From Thermopetrobacter sp964430935 (GTDB lineage: Bacteria > Pseudomonadota > Alphaproteobacteria > Rhizobiales > Aestuariivirgaceae): a stretch of DNA of 36,110 nt. The DNA lies in the NCBI GenBank assembly GCA_964430935.1, contig CAYSHK010000021.1, forward strand, positions 1-36,110, given 5' to 3'. The notes beneath the pieces were generated by a model, which saw only the letters and a program-made list of their open reading frames with translations, ran no database searches and was not told where the DNA came from. This document shows positions 6,625 to 14,851 of the stretch, piece by piece; within the stretch, counting starts at the first letter, position 1, and every line of letters begins with the position of its first letter. The translations under genes and the position numbers were made by a program.

Positions 6625-9600
6625 TTACTCCAATTCCATGAGAAGGTCCTTGGCATCCACCTGCTGCGCGGGGTGCACGAGGATTCTGGAGACCTTTCCG
6701 TCCACCTCGGCATGAATCGCCGTCTCCATCTTCATCGCCTCCAGAGTGCACAGCACGTCGCCGGCGCGAACCTCCTGCCCCTCCTTGACGGCGATGGTGG
6801 AAACCATGCCGGGCATGGGAGCCGCGATATGCTTCGGGTTGGCGGGATCGGCCTTCGGATGCTTCTTCTCGTGCGCCTCGGACGCCGTGACGGCGACGGA
6901 AACGGTGCGCGGCGTACCGTTGAGCTCGAAGAAGACCTTGCAGTAGCCCTCCTCGTCCTCCTCTCCGATCGTCAGCAAGCGGATATGCGGGCTCTTGCCC
7001 TTCTCCAGATCCACGGAGATCTCGTCTCCCGGCTTCATGCCGTAGAAGAAGTTGATCGTCGGCAGCACATGGACGGGACCGTTCTCCTTGCGCTTCAGCG
7101 CGTAGTCCACGAAGACCTTCGGGTACATGAGATAGGAGTAGAGTTCCTCCTCCGAGATCTCCCGGCCCACGGCCTCCTCCGCCTTGCGCTTCTCCGCCTC
7201 CAGATCGGCCGGCGGCAGATCGGCGCCGGGGCGCCCCGTGATGGGCTTCTCGCCCTTGAGAATCTTCCTCTGGAGCTCTTCCGGCCAGCCGCCGGGAGGC
7301 TGGCCAAGTTCACCGCGGAACATGGCCACCACCGACTCGGGAAAGGCGATTTCCCTGGCGGGATCCAGCACGTCCTCCGGAGTGAGGCCCGCGGACACCA
7401 TCATCAGCGCCATGTCGCCGACCACCTTGGAGGAAGGGGTGACCTTCACGATGTCGCCGAACATGCGGTTCACCTCGGCATACATCTTCGCCACCTCGTG
7501 CCAGCGGTCGGAGAGCCCGAGCGCCCGCGCCTGCTCCTTCAGGTTGGTGAACTGGCCGCCCGGCATCTCGTGCAGATACACTTCCGAGGCCGGAGCCTTC
7601 AGATCCGCCTCGAAGGGCGCATAGCGGGTCCGCACGGCCTCCCAGTAGTCGGAGAACTCGCGGATGGTCGCCGGATCGAGCCCCGTGTCGCGGTCGGTAT
7701 TGCGCAGGGCTTCGACGATCGAACCCAGGCAGGGCTGCGAGGTCAGACCGGAAACGGCGTCCATGGCCGCATCCGCGGCATCCACGCCGGCCTCCGCGGC
7801 GGCAAGGACGGTGGCGGCGGAAATTCCGGACGTGTCATGCGTGTGGAAATGCACGGGAAGGCCCGTCTCCTCCTTCAGCGCCTTGACGAGAATGCGCGCC
7901 GCCGCCGGCTTCAGCAGGCCGGCCATATCCTTGATGCCCAGAACGTGCGTGCCGGCCGCCTTCAGCTCCCGGGCCATCCGGACATAGTAGTCGAGATCGT
8001 ATTTCGGCCGCGAGGGATCGAGAATGTCGCCCGTGTAGCAGACGACCGCCTCGCAGATCTTCCCGGTCTTCAGCACCTCCTCGATGGAGACCTTCATGTT
8101 CTCCACCCAGTTCAGGGAGTCGAAGACGCGGAACACGTCTATGCCGCTCTCCGCCGCGCGACGCACGAAACCGCGCACCACGTTGTCGGGATAGCTGGTG
8201 TAGCCCACCGCATTGGATCCCCGCAGCAGCATCTGCAACAGCATGTTCGGCATGGCCTCGCGCAGGGCGCGCAGGCGCTCCCACGGGCATTCCCCGAGGA
8301 AACGCATCGCCACGTCGAAAGTGGCGCCGCCCCAGCATTCCATGGAGAACAGGGTCGGCAGCCTGTGGGCGTAGGCGCGGGCAACCTTCACGATGTCGTG
8401 GCTGCGCATGCGCGTGGCCAGCAGCGACTGGTGCGCGTCACGCATAGAGGTGTCCGTCATGAGCAGGCGCTTCTGCTCCAGCATCCACCGGGCGACGGCC
8501 TCCGGCCCCTCCCGGTCGAGAATGGCCTTGGCCGTTCCCTCGAAGGGGGGCGCGCCCGCCTCGTGTTCCGGCACCCGTATCAGAGGCAGATGGCGGGAGG
8601 GCTCCGGCCTGCCCTCGACCTCGGGATTGCCGTTCACCGTGACATTGGCGATGAAGTTGAGCAGCCGGTCGGCGCGGGCGCGCGGGCGCGGAATGTCGAA
8701 GAGCTCCGGCGTCTCGTCGATGAACCGCGTGGTATAGGAGCCGTCACGGAACTTCGGGTGGTCCAGCAGGTTCAGAACGAACGGGATGTTGTTGGCCACG
8801 CCGCGGATGCGGAATTCACGCAGACCGCGCTTCATGCGGTCCACGGCCTCCTCCGGCGTCGTCGCCCAGGCGGTGATCTTCACCAGCAGGGAGTCGTAGT
8901 AGCGGGTGATGACCGCCCCGTTGTACGCGGTGCCCCCGTCCAGACGGATGCCGAAGCCGGACGCGGAACGATAGGCGGTGATCCTGCCGTAGTCCGGCAC
9001 GAAGTTGTTGAGCGGATCCTCCGTGGTGACACGGCACTGAAGCGCATGGCCGTGCAGGGAGATGCGCTCCTGCGGGGGAACGAAGCTCTCCTCCACGCTC
9101 CCGATGCGGGCCCCTTCCGCGATTCGGATCTGCGCCTTCACGATGTCGATGCCGGTGACCTCCTCGGTCACCGTGTGCTCCACCTGGATGCGCGGGTTCA
9201 CCTCGATGAAGTAGAAGTCCCCCGTGTCCGCGTCCATCAGGAACTCGACGGTGCCGGCATTCACGTAGCCGGCCTTGCGGCCCAGCTTCAGTGCCGCCTC
9301 GCACAGCTCCGCCCGCCTCCGGTCGTCCAGATAGGGCGCCGGCGCCCGCTCCACGACCTTCTGGTTCCGCCGCTGCACCGAGCAGTCGCGTTCGAAGAGA
9401 TGCACCAGATTGCCATGGGTGTCGCCCAGCAGCTGCACCTCCACGTGCCGGGCGCGCTCCACGAGCTTCTCGAGATAGACCTCGTCGTTGCCGAATGCGT
9501 TCAGGGCCTCCCGGCGCCCCTCGAGAACGTTGGCCTCCAGTTCGTCCTCGGTGCGGATGATGCGCATGCCCCGGCCGCCACCGCCCCAGCTCGCCTTGAG

Positions 9601-10089
9601 CATGAGGGGATAGCCGATCTCCGCCGCCAGACGGCGCACCTCGTCCATGTCCTCCGGCAGCGGATCCGTGGCCGGCATGACGGGCGTACCCGCTTCCACG
9701 GCCATGTTGCGCGCCGAGACCTTGTTGCCCAGCGAGCGCATGACCTCCGGCGGCGGACCGATCCAGACGAGGCCGGCCTCCATGACCGCCTCGGCGAAAT
9801 CGGGATTCTCGGAGAGAAATCCGTAACCAGGATGGATGGCATCCGCCCCCGAATCCCTGGCGACCCGCAGAATGTCCTCGATGGACAGGTAGGCCTTCAC
9901 CGGCCCCAGTCCATGCCCGATGAGATAGGCCTCGTCCGCCTTGAAGCGGTGCAGCGAGAGCATGTCCTCGTCGGCATAGATGGCGACGGTGGCGATGCCC
10001 AGTTCGTTGGCCGCGCGCATGACGCGGATGGCGATTTCGCCGCGGTTCGCGACGAGCAGCTTGCGGATCTTGCGTTCGGTGGCGGTCAC
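6625..10089 (-). CDS. pyc: Pyruvate carboxylase
   Basis: A 1154-residue biotin enzyme making oxaloacetate from pyruvate, bicarbonate and ATP (anaplerosis). Domain order is the standard single-chain one: biotin carboxylase (about 8-455; LLVANRGEIAIRV at the start, glycine loop GGGGRGMR, ERDCSVQRRNQK and EVNPRIQVEHTVTE), carboxyltransferase (about 530-810, with TTMRDAHQSLLATR-type motif seen here as TSMRDAHQSLLATR), PYC/OADA allosteric and linker region, and a C-terminal biotinyl domain with EAMKME, biotinyl-Lys1120. The length matches the family. The GTG at 10089 is chosen because AGGAGAG lies four bases upstream and the family N-terminus begins there; the longer frame runs into non-conserved sequence. 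A TTGACA promoter box lies about 80 bases upstream. It is a single-gene unit in the cytoplasm. Confidence 0.97.
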   Translation of the reverse strand: MTATERKIRKLLVANRGEIAIRVMRAANELGIATVAIYADEDMLSLHRFKADEAYLIGHGLGPVKAYLSIEDILRVARDSGADAIHPGYGFLSENPDFAEAVMEAGLVWIGPPPEVMRSLGNKVSARNMAVEAGTPVMPATDPLPEDMDEVRRLAAEIGYPLMLKASWGGGGRGMRIIRTEDELEANVLEGRREALNAFGNDEVYLEKLVERARHVEVQLLGDTHGNLVHLFERDCSVQRRNQKVVERAPAPYLDDRRRAELCEAALKLGRKAGYVNAGTVEFLMDADTGDFYFIEVNPRIQVEHTVTEEVTGIDIVKAQIRIAEGARIGSVEESFVPPQERISLHGHALQCRVTTEDPLNNFVPDYGRITAYRSASGFGIRLDGGTAYNGAVITRYYDSLLVKITAWATTPEEAVDRMKRGLREFRIRGVANNIPFVLNLLDHPKFRDGSYTTRFIDETPELFDIPRPRARADRLLNFIANVTVNGNPEVEGRPEPSRHLPLIRVPEHEAGAPPFEGTAKAILDREGPEAVARWMLEQKRLLMTDTSMRDAHQSLLATRMRSHDIVKVARAYAHRLPTLFSMECWGGATFDVAMRFLGECPWERLRALREAMPNMLLQMLLRGSNAVGYTSYPDNVVRGFVRRAAESGIDVFRVFDSLNWVENMKVSIEEVLKTGKICEAVVCYTGDILDPSRPKYDLDYYVRMARELKAAGTHVLGIKDMAGLLKPAAARILVKALKEETGLPVHFHTHDTSGISAATVLAAAEAGVDAADAAMDAVSGLTSQPCLGSIVEALRNTDRDTGLDPATIREFSDYWEAVRTRYAPFEADLKAPASEVYLHEMPGGQFTNLKEQARALGLSDRWHEVAKMYAEVNRMFGDIVKVTPSSKVVGDMALMMVSAGLTPEDVLDPAREIAFPESVVAMFRGELGQPPGGWPEELQRKILKGEKPITGRPGADLPPADLEAEKRKAEEAVGREISEEELYSYLMYPKVFVDYALKRKENGPVHVLPTINFFYGMKPGDEISVDLEKGKSPHIRLLTIGEEDEEGYCKVFFELNGTPRTVSVAVTASEAHEKKHPKADPANPKHIAAPMPGMVSTIAVKEGQEVRAGDVLCTLEAMKMETAIHAEVDGKVSRILVHPAQQVDAKDLLMELE

Positions 10090-10147
10090 GGTTCTCTCCT
10101 GTGGCCGTCGTTGATCGTTGTTCAGGCGGATTGTCGCATGACATATC

Positions 10148-10175
10148 GCATTATGCGCATGCGAACCAGTGTCAA
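10148..10175 (-). promoter_or_regulatory. pyc: Possible pyc promoter
   Basis: On the minus strand TTGACA (10170-10175) is a perfect -35 box, with a weak -10 (TAATGC, 10148-10153) 16 bases downstream. It lies about 60 bases upstream of the pyc GTG. Confidence 0.4.
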
Positions 10176-10285
10176 AAGGGCAAGGAACGGGCGAATTTTG
10201 CCGCACGACGCGGTGGAACCGGCGTATACGGACACCTTTTTCCGGCTGCGGGGCCAGCCGGGAAACCGTCCGCGCGGGAACGTAC

Positions 10286-10555
10286 TCAGCCACCGCCACG
10301 CCGGAAGGTCCGGTCGAAAAGCTCAAGAAATTCCGCAGCGCCGTCTTCATCCAGCGCCGAGACATCCAGACGCACCAGCAGCCGCGGGAGGACGAGCCCG
10401 CCGATCCGGAGATCCTCCATCTCCTCCACCTCGATGCGGACATCTCCCACGGTCCAGCCGTCTGCCCCGCCGGATCCGATCCTCCTTCCGGCGAGCCGTT
10501 CCAGCAGGCGGAGGAAATCCGCCTTCGAGATGGTCATCTGCTTGGTGACGGTCAT
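10286..10555 (-). CDS. Unknown 89-residue protein at the end of the AOR operon
   Basis: I do not recognise a characterised family. The protein is acidic and small, with a helical start (KADFLRLLERLAG), a central beta-type segment (DVRIEVEEMEDLRIGGLVLPRLLVRLDV) and the C-terminus FDRTFRRGGG. Its start overlaps the stop of the MoaD-like gene by 4 bp (ATGA, 10552-10555), with GGGGGG from the last MoaD-like codons as ribosome-binding site, so it is translationally coupled. A second in-frame ATG six codons later is possible. Its position suggests a part in cofactor insertion or maturation of the tungsten enzyme. The three glycines at the end recall ubiquitin-like sulfur carriers, but the rest does not resemble that fold in an obvious way. 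Confidence 0.75.
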   Translation of the reverse strand: MTVTKQMTISKADFLRLLERLAGRRIGSGGADGWTVGDVRIEVEEMEDLRIGGLVLPRLLVRLDVSALDEDGAAEFLELFDRTFRRGGG

Positions 10556-10803
10556 CCCCCCGCCACGGGCGGCCAGACGGCCAGTGTCCTTCCATCCTCC
10601 AGGGGAGTTGCGTCGATCTCCTCCACCGGGACGTGACGGCCGTCCACGAGGACCATGTGCACCGCCTCGCGCGGCACGCCGAGATCATCCAGCACGGAGC
10701 CGATCGTTGCGCCCTCCGGCACCTCCAGCCGCGCCATGTTGCGCTCGCTCCCGGCCGGGAGATGGCGCGAGAGAGTGGCGAAAAGCTTCAGCGTGACGGT
10801 CAT
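10552..10803 (-). CDS. MoaD/ThiS-family sulfur carrier of the AOR operon
   Basis: An 83-residue beta-grasp protein of the MoaD/ThiS type: MTVTLKLFATLSRHLP at the N-terminus, VPEGATIGSVLDDLGVP in the middle, and a C-terminal PPVAGG. The terminal Gly-Gly is the residue pair that is adenylated and thiocarboxylated in MoaD, to donate the dithiolene sulfurs of the pterin cofactor. MoaD-like genes are regularly found with aldehyde:ferredoxin oxidoreductase genes, where a role in making or loading the tungsten-pterin cofactor is assumed. The start is set by GGAGAG upstream of 10803. It sits 52 bases after the FAD-subunit gene and overlaps the next gene by 4 bp. No moaE or other cofactor gene is in this window. 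Confidence 0.88.
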   Translation of the reverse strand: MTVTLKLFATLSRHLPAGSERNMARLEVPEGATIGSVLDDLGVPREAVHMVLVDGRHVPVEEIDATPLEDGRTLAVWPPVAGG

Positions 10804-10855
10804 GGAGGCTCTCCGGTTCCTGTGCCGGCACCCGGGAGGTGCCCGTGGGGACAGC

Positions 10856-12100
10856 CTACGAAACGCCGCGCGAGAGATCCACGTAGGCTTCCGCGATCCG
10901 GTGGGGCTCCCTCAGCAGAACGTCCTTCCAATGGCCCAGCCTCATGCGGCCCTGTATCAGGCCGCGCAGACAGCCGACCATCCGCACGTGCCCCGCGGTC
11001 TGCGCCCCGATGAGCCGGTCGTCGTGGAATTCCAGCCGGATGTAGCGCCAGCGCGGCTCGTCCAGCAGGGTGGCGCGTTCACCGATCTCCAGACCGTCAT
11101 GCTTGCCGAAGGAGGTGGTGATGAGCCCCAGCGTCTCGAGCACGTTCATCGGCAGCGCGCAATGGTATTCCGCATCGATGCCCGCCATGTTCTTCGCCGC
11201 GATCACCGCCTGCTCCACGGCCACCGGCTGAATGGCCAGAGTGGAAAGGTCTCCCGTGGAGAAGTCGCATCCCTCGGCGCAGTCGCCGGCCGCCCAGACG
11301 TCCGGCAACGACGTTTCCATGCGCGAGTTGACGACGACGCCCGTGCGCTTCTCGATGCCGGTGCCGTCCATGCATTCGATGTTCGGCGTCACGCCGGCCG
11401 CGACGACGAGAAGATCGGCCGGCAGGGTTTCTCCGCTGGACAGCTCGACGGACAGTCCGTCACCGGCTTCCGCCACCTTCTCGATACGCGTCGAGGTCAG
11501 CACGCGGACGCCCCTTTCCTCGCACCAGCGTTTCAGCATGCCGCCGGCGGTCTCGTCCAGCATGCGCGGCACCATGCGGTCCTCGATCTCGACCACGGTC
11601 AGCGACACGCCGCGCTTCACCAGCGCCTCGAGAATGATGGAACCGATGAAACCGGCTCCCATCAGCACCACCCGCGCGCCCTCCCGCGCCATTTTCGCAA
11701 TGGCCCGGGCGTCGTCCACCGTCCAGCAGTGCCGTACGCGATCGCCGGAAAGCCCCTCCACCGGCGGTTTCACGGCTCGCGCCCCCGTCGCCAGCAGCAG
11801 CCGGTCGTATTCCAGGCGTCCGCCGTCCTCCATTTCCACCGTCTTCGCGGCGGCATCCACCTTCGCCACGCGGCCGCGCACCAGCTCCATGCCGTTTTCC
11901 GCGTAGAACTCCAGCGGACGGTGCAGCCACATGCCCTCCTCGCCGATCCGGCCGGTGAGGAAATACGGAATGGCCATTCGCGAATAGGGGGCCTCACCCT
12001 CTCCGTCGATCAGCGTGACCTTCGCGGACGGATCCAGTGCGCGCAGCGCCTCCGCGGCACGCACGCCCGCCGGCCCAGCTCCGATGATGAGATGATGCAT
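10856..12100 (-). CDS. aorC: FAD/NAD-dependent oxidoreductase subunit of aldehyde oxidoreductase (AorC-like)
   Basis: A 414-residue pyridine nucleotide-disulfide-type flavoprotein with no redox-active disulfide. The FAD-binding motif IIGAGPAG (5-12) opens the protein, the NAD-binding motif GAGFIG is at 148-153, and the second FAD contact is WAAGDC at about 269-274. The start at 12100 is chosen because it begins the Rossmann fold and has AGGGAGGAAG upstream. It follows the AOR catalytic gene in the same order as AorA-AorB-AorC of the three-subunit tungsten enzyme of Aromatoleum aromaticum, where this subunit lets the enzyme use NAD. That enzyme couples aldehyde oxidation to NAD or viologen reduction; the assignment here rests on context and family. 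Confidence 0.85.
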   Translation of the reverse strand: MHHLIIGAGPAGVRAAEALRALDPSAKVTLIDGEGEAPYSRMAIPYFLTGRIGEEGMWLHRPLEFYAENGMELVRGRVAKVDAAAKTVEMEDGGRLEYDRLLLATGARAVKPPVEGLSGDRVRHCWTVDDARAIAKMAREGARVVLMGAGFIGSIILEALVKRGVSLTVVEIEDRMVPRMLDETAGGMLKRWCEERGVRVLTSTRIEKVAEAGDGLSVELSSGETLPADLLVVAAGVTPNIECMDGTGIEKRTGVVVNSRMETSLPDVWAAGDCAEGCDFSTGDLSTLAIQPVAVEQAVIAAKNMAGIDAEYHCALPMNVLETLGLITTSFGKHDGLEIGERATLLDEPRWRYIRLEFHDDRLIGAQTAGHVRMVGCLRGLIQGRMRLGHWKDVLLREPHRIAEAYVDLSRGVS

Positions 12101-12194
12101 CAGCTTCCTCCCTTCGTGCCCCGGATGCATGTCGCGCCGCTCCGCACGGAAGGGCGCGGGAGACGCGCATCCGGCGGACGGATGGACGGGAACG

Positions 12195-12231
12195 GGATCC
12201 CGGACGGCGGTCTCCCGCGCGTCCGGGATCC
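12195..12231 (-). other. Strong hairpin between aorB and aorC
   Basis: A perfect 11-bp stem (GGATCCCGGAC with GTCCGGGATCC, 12195-12205 with 12221-12231) encloses a loop with an inner GCGG-GAGA-CCGC stem, giving a GNRA-capped long hairpin in the aor mRNA, 11 bases after the aorB stop. There is no T-run after it, so it is more likely an mRNA-stabilising or attenuating element than a full terminator. Confidence 0.6.
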
Positions 12232-12242
12232 GGACCGGTTCT

Positions 12243-14093
12243 TCAGGACAGTCCGAGCCGCGAGAGCGTCTCTCCGGTCGGCACGCCGTCCGGCGTCCAG
12301 CCGCGCAGCTCGTAGTACTCGGGCAGCATCTTGTCGAGGCCGTTCACAAGCCCCTTCGCGGGGCCGGTCCTGGCGGCCTCCTTCAGGATGCGGCGAGGCA
12401 GGGTGTCGTCCGCCGCCGTGAGGCCGGCATCGAGATTGAACTTGCGCTCCATGTTCCAGATGCGCTCGCCGACCTCCATCAGCTTCTCCACCGACCAGTC
12501 GCCCTCGCAGGCGGCGTCGATCATCGGCGCGATGTCCTCGGCCGACCAGGCGAAGGTCGTGAAGATGCACAGCCCGGAGGAATCGACGAAGGCCGTCAGA
12601 TCCTGGAAGACCTTCACCAGCCCGGCCTTGCCGTCGGTTGAAAGCGGATCGGTCTTCTCCGGAATGCCCAGGACCTCGGAGGCCACCGTGTACGAGCGCA
12701 GATGGCAGGCGCCGCGGTTGGACGTGGCGTAGGTCAGGCCCATGCCCTGAATGCCGCGCGGGTCGTAGGCCGGGAACTCCTGGCCCTTCACCGTCATGGA
12801 GAACTCCGGATGGCCGAACTTCTCGCACAGACGCTTCGAGCCCAGTCCGAGCAGCTTTCCGAAGTCGGTGCCCTCGCAGATCGCGTCAACGGCGGCCACG
12901 AGCGCCTCGGCGGAACCGAACTTCATCTCGATGCCGCCGGTGTCCTCCTTCGTCATGGCGCCGGTCTCGTACAGCTCCATGGCGGCGGCGATCGTGGATC
13001 CGGTGGTGATGGGATCCAGCGCATGCTCGTTGCAACGGTAGTTGCAGTAGGTGAGCGCCTCCAGGTCGTTCACGCCGGTGTCGGCGCCGAGCGCCCAGGC
13101 GTTCTCGTACTCCACGCCACCCGAGGCATGATGGTACTGCGGCTTGTCCTTGACCGAGAAATGGGTCGGGTCGATCTGGGAGATGCGGCCGCAGGCGATG
13201 GTGCAGCCGAAGCAGGCCCCGTTGCGCGCCAGATTCGGCTTGCCGTCGCTGCGGCGCGGCTCGTGCATGGCTTCGCCGGAGATGTCGTTGGCGCCCTCGA
13301 ACTGCACGTCCCGGGCGTTGCGCGTGGGCAGCGCGCCGATCTCGTTGATGACGTTCATCAGCACCTGCGTGCCGTAGGTCGGCAGCGCCTGCGAGGTGAC
13401 GGCATTCTCCGCGATGACCGCCTTGGCCGCCGCCACCGCCTTCTCGAAGGCCTCGGGATCGTTCACCTCGATGCCCCTGGTGCCGCGCACCGCCACCGCC
13501 TTCAGGTTCTTGGAGCCCATGACGGTGCCCACGCCGGAGCGACCGGCCGCGCGGTGCTTGTTGTTGACCACCGCGGAGTACAGCACGCCCGTCTCGCCCG
13601 GCACGCCGATCGCGGCGATCTGGAACATCGGCTCCTGATGCTTCTCCTTGATCCAGTCGTCTGCGAACCAGACGGACTGGCCCCAGATTTCGGAAGCGTC
13701 ATGCAGCTCGGCCTCGTCGTCGTTGACGACCAGATACACCGGCTTGGGAGCGCGTCCCTCGAAGATGATCATGTCCCATCCGGCGTTCTTCAGCTCCGCG
13801 CCGAAATAGCCGCCGGAGTTGGAACAGGCCACGCAGTTGGTGAGCGGACTCTTGGTGACCACCGAATAGCGGGCCGCGGTGGCGGCGTTGGTGCCGGTCA
13901 GCGGACCGGTGGTCATGATCAGCTTGTTGTCCGGTGAAAGCGGATCGACCTTCGGATCGATCTCCTCCACCAGATACTTGGTGGCCAGACCGCGCTGACC
14001 GAGATACTGCATCGCCCAATCCATGTTGAGCGGTTCTTCCTTGCACGTGCCTTCCGTCAGGTTGACGCGCAGAATCCTTCTGGCCCAGGCCAT
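12243..14093 (-). CDS. aorB: Tungsten-type aldehyde:ferredoxin oxidoreductase catalytic subunit (AorB-like)
   Basis: A 616-residue AOR-family enzyme converting aldehydes to carboxylic acids, cofactor tungsten bis-pyranopterin plus one 4Fe-4S cluster. The 4Fe-4S ligands are visible as Cys294, Cys297 and Cys301 (CFGCTIACGR) with the distal Cys509 (SGLCIF), matching the spacing in Pyrococcus AOR. N-terminal domain features include GPLTGTNAATAARY (63-76) and ARRILRVNLTEG. Pterin-contact regions NKHRAAGRSGVGTVMGSKNL (178-197) and later GADTGVNDLEAL are as in the family. The length is normal. The start at 14093 has GGGAGGGAAG upstream. It lies 24 bases downstream of the polyferredoxin gene. It is cytoplasmic, with no Tat signal. 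Whether W or Mo is used is not visible directly; the family is almost always W. Confidence 0.92.
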   Translation of the reverse strand: MAWARRILRVNLTEGTCKEEPLNMDWAMQYLGQRGLATKYLVEEIDPKVDPLSPDNKLIMTTGPLTGTNAATAARYSVVTKSPLTNCVACSNSGGYFGAELKNAGWDMIIFEGRAPKPVYLVVNDDEAELHDASEIWGQSVWFADDWIKEKHQEPMFQIAAIGVPGETGVLYSAVVNNKHRAAGRSGVGTVMGSKNLKAVAVRGTRGIEVNDPEAFEKAVAAAKAVIAENAVTSQALPTYGTQVLMNVINEIGALPTRNARDVQFEGANDISGEAMHEPRRSDGKPNLARNGACFGCTIACGRISQIDPTHFSVKDKPQYHHASGGVEYENAWALGADTGVNDLEALTYCNYRCNEHALDPITTGSTIAAAMELYETGAMTKEDTGGIEMKFGSAEALVAAVDAICEGTDFGKLLGLGSKRLCEKFGHPEFSMTVKGQEFPAYDPRGIQGMGLTYATSNRGACHLRSYTVASEVLGIPEKTDPLSTDGKAGLVKVFQDLTAFVDSSGLCIFTTFAWSAEDIAPMIDAACEGDWSVEKLMEVGERIWNMERKFNLDAGLTAADDTLPRRILKEAARTGPAKGLVNGLDKMLPEYYELRGWTPDGVPTGETLSRLGLS

Positions 14094-14117
14094 GATGTAC
14101 TTCCCTCCCTGATTCCG

Positions 14118-14591
14118 TTACGCCGTCGCCTGCGGTGCCGTGTCGGTCTTCTCCGCCCAGGCGCGCATCTTCTCGAAGCCCTGCACGGACACGTCGGTGA
14201 ATACGATGGCCTCCGTCGGACAGGCCCGCGCGCAGGCCGGATCGCCGCCGCAGAGATCGCACTTGATGACCTTGCCGGTGGCCGGCTCGTAGTTGATGGT
14301 GCCGAAAGGACAGGCGATGGTGCACACCTTGCAGCCCACGCATGTGGCCGCGTTCACCACCTTCACGCCATTCTCGTTCGTGATGGCGCCGACCGGGCAC
14401 ACCTGCATGCACCAAGCCTGATCGCACTGCGTGCAGGTGTAGGGCACGAAACGCGCCTTCTCGTGGAAGTCGAACACCGTGATCCGCGAACGGGCCGGAT
14501 TGAACTCGCCCGTGTGCTCGTAGGAGCAGGCCAGCTCGCACTGTCGGCAGCCCGTGCACTTGCCCACGTCGATGACCAGAGCCTTTTCCAT
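14118..14591 (-). CDS. aorA: Four-cluster polyferredoxin subunit of aldehyde oxidoreductase (AorA-like)
   Basis: A 157-residue ferredoxin with 16 cysteines in four clusters: C12-C15-C18-C22, C53-C56-C61-C65, C84-C87-C90-C94 and C111-C114-C120-C124, so four 4Fe-4S centres are expected. The architecture is that of HycB/DmsB-like electron-transfer subunits and of AorA in Aromatoleum aromaticum. It should carry electrons between the tungsten subunit and the FAD subunit. There is no signal peptide, so it is cytoplasmic. It is the first gene of the operon; GAGGGAGGG lies upstream of the ATG. A TTGACA box about 130 bases upstream marks a possible promoter. The last ~25 residues lack cysteines and look flexible. 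Confidence 0.9.
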   Translation of the reverse strand: MEKALVIDVGKCTGCRQCELACSYEHTGEFNPARSRITVFDFHEKARFVPYTCTQCDQAWCMQVCPVGAITNENGVKVVNAATCVGCKVCTIACPFGTINYEPATGKVIKCDLCGGDPACARACPTEAIVFTDVSVQGFEKMRAWAEKTDTAPQATA

Positions 14592-14697
14592 GTGGATTTC
14601 CCTCCCTCAGGACTCGAGACGAATGCGCCCGATCAGCCGCTCGTGGATACCCGGCTCATGCAACCGGAAGGCGGCATTTTCAGGCGGAATCCGGTTC

Positions 14698-14726
14698 AGT
14701 CTGTTGACCTCTGAAACTTTTGTCAA
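14698..14726 (-). promoter_or_regulatory. Possible promoter and TTGAC inverted repeat upstream of the aor operon
   Basis: On the minus strand TTGACA (14721-14726) is a perfect -35 box; 17 bases on, the -10 is weak (CAGACT, 14698-14703). The same place has an inverted repeat TTGAC (14704-14708) N13 GTCAA (14722-14726), which could hold an activator compensating for the weak -10. No FNR-type TTGAT-N4-ATCAA box is seen. Confidence 0.4.
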
Positions 14727-14851
14727 TGGCCACCGGCATATTCCATCAGTCCGTATGCACACGAAAATGTGAACGGCATGAAAGTGCCGTTGCGGCCCCC
14801 TGGAACCGCGCCGCGGAACATGCCGGACGGCCGGCCGCGAGGACGGAAAAT

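Noticed and set aside
6490..10548. A very long plus-strand open frame opposite pyruvate carboxylase
   Set aside because: It is an antisense shadow of pyc caused by high G+C codon bias; its translation is His/Arg/Gly-rich with no family features, while pyc on the other strand is complete.
12195..12231. The aorB-aorC hairpin as a Rho-independent terminator
   Set aside because: No T-run follows it on the minus strand, and the downstream genes belong to the same functional unit.
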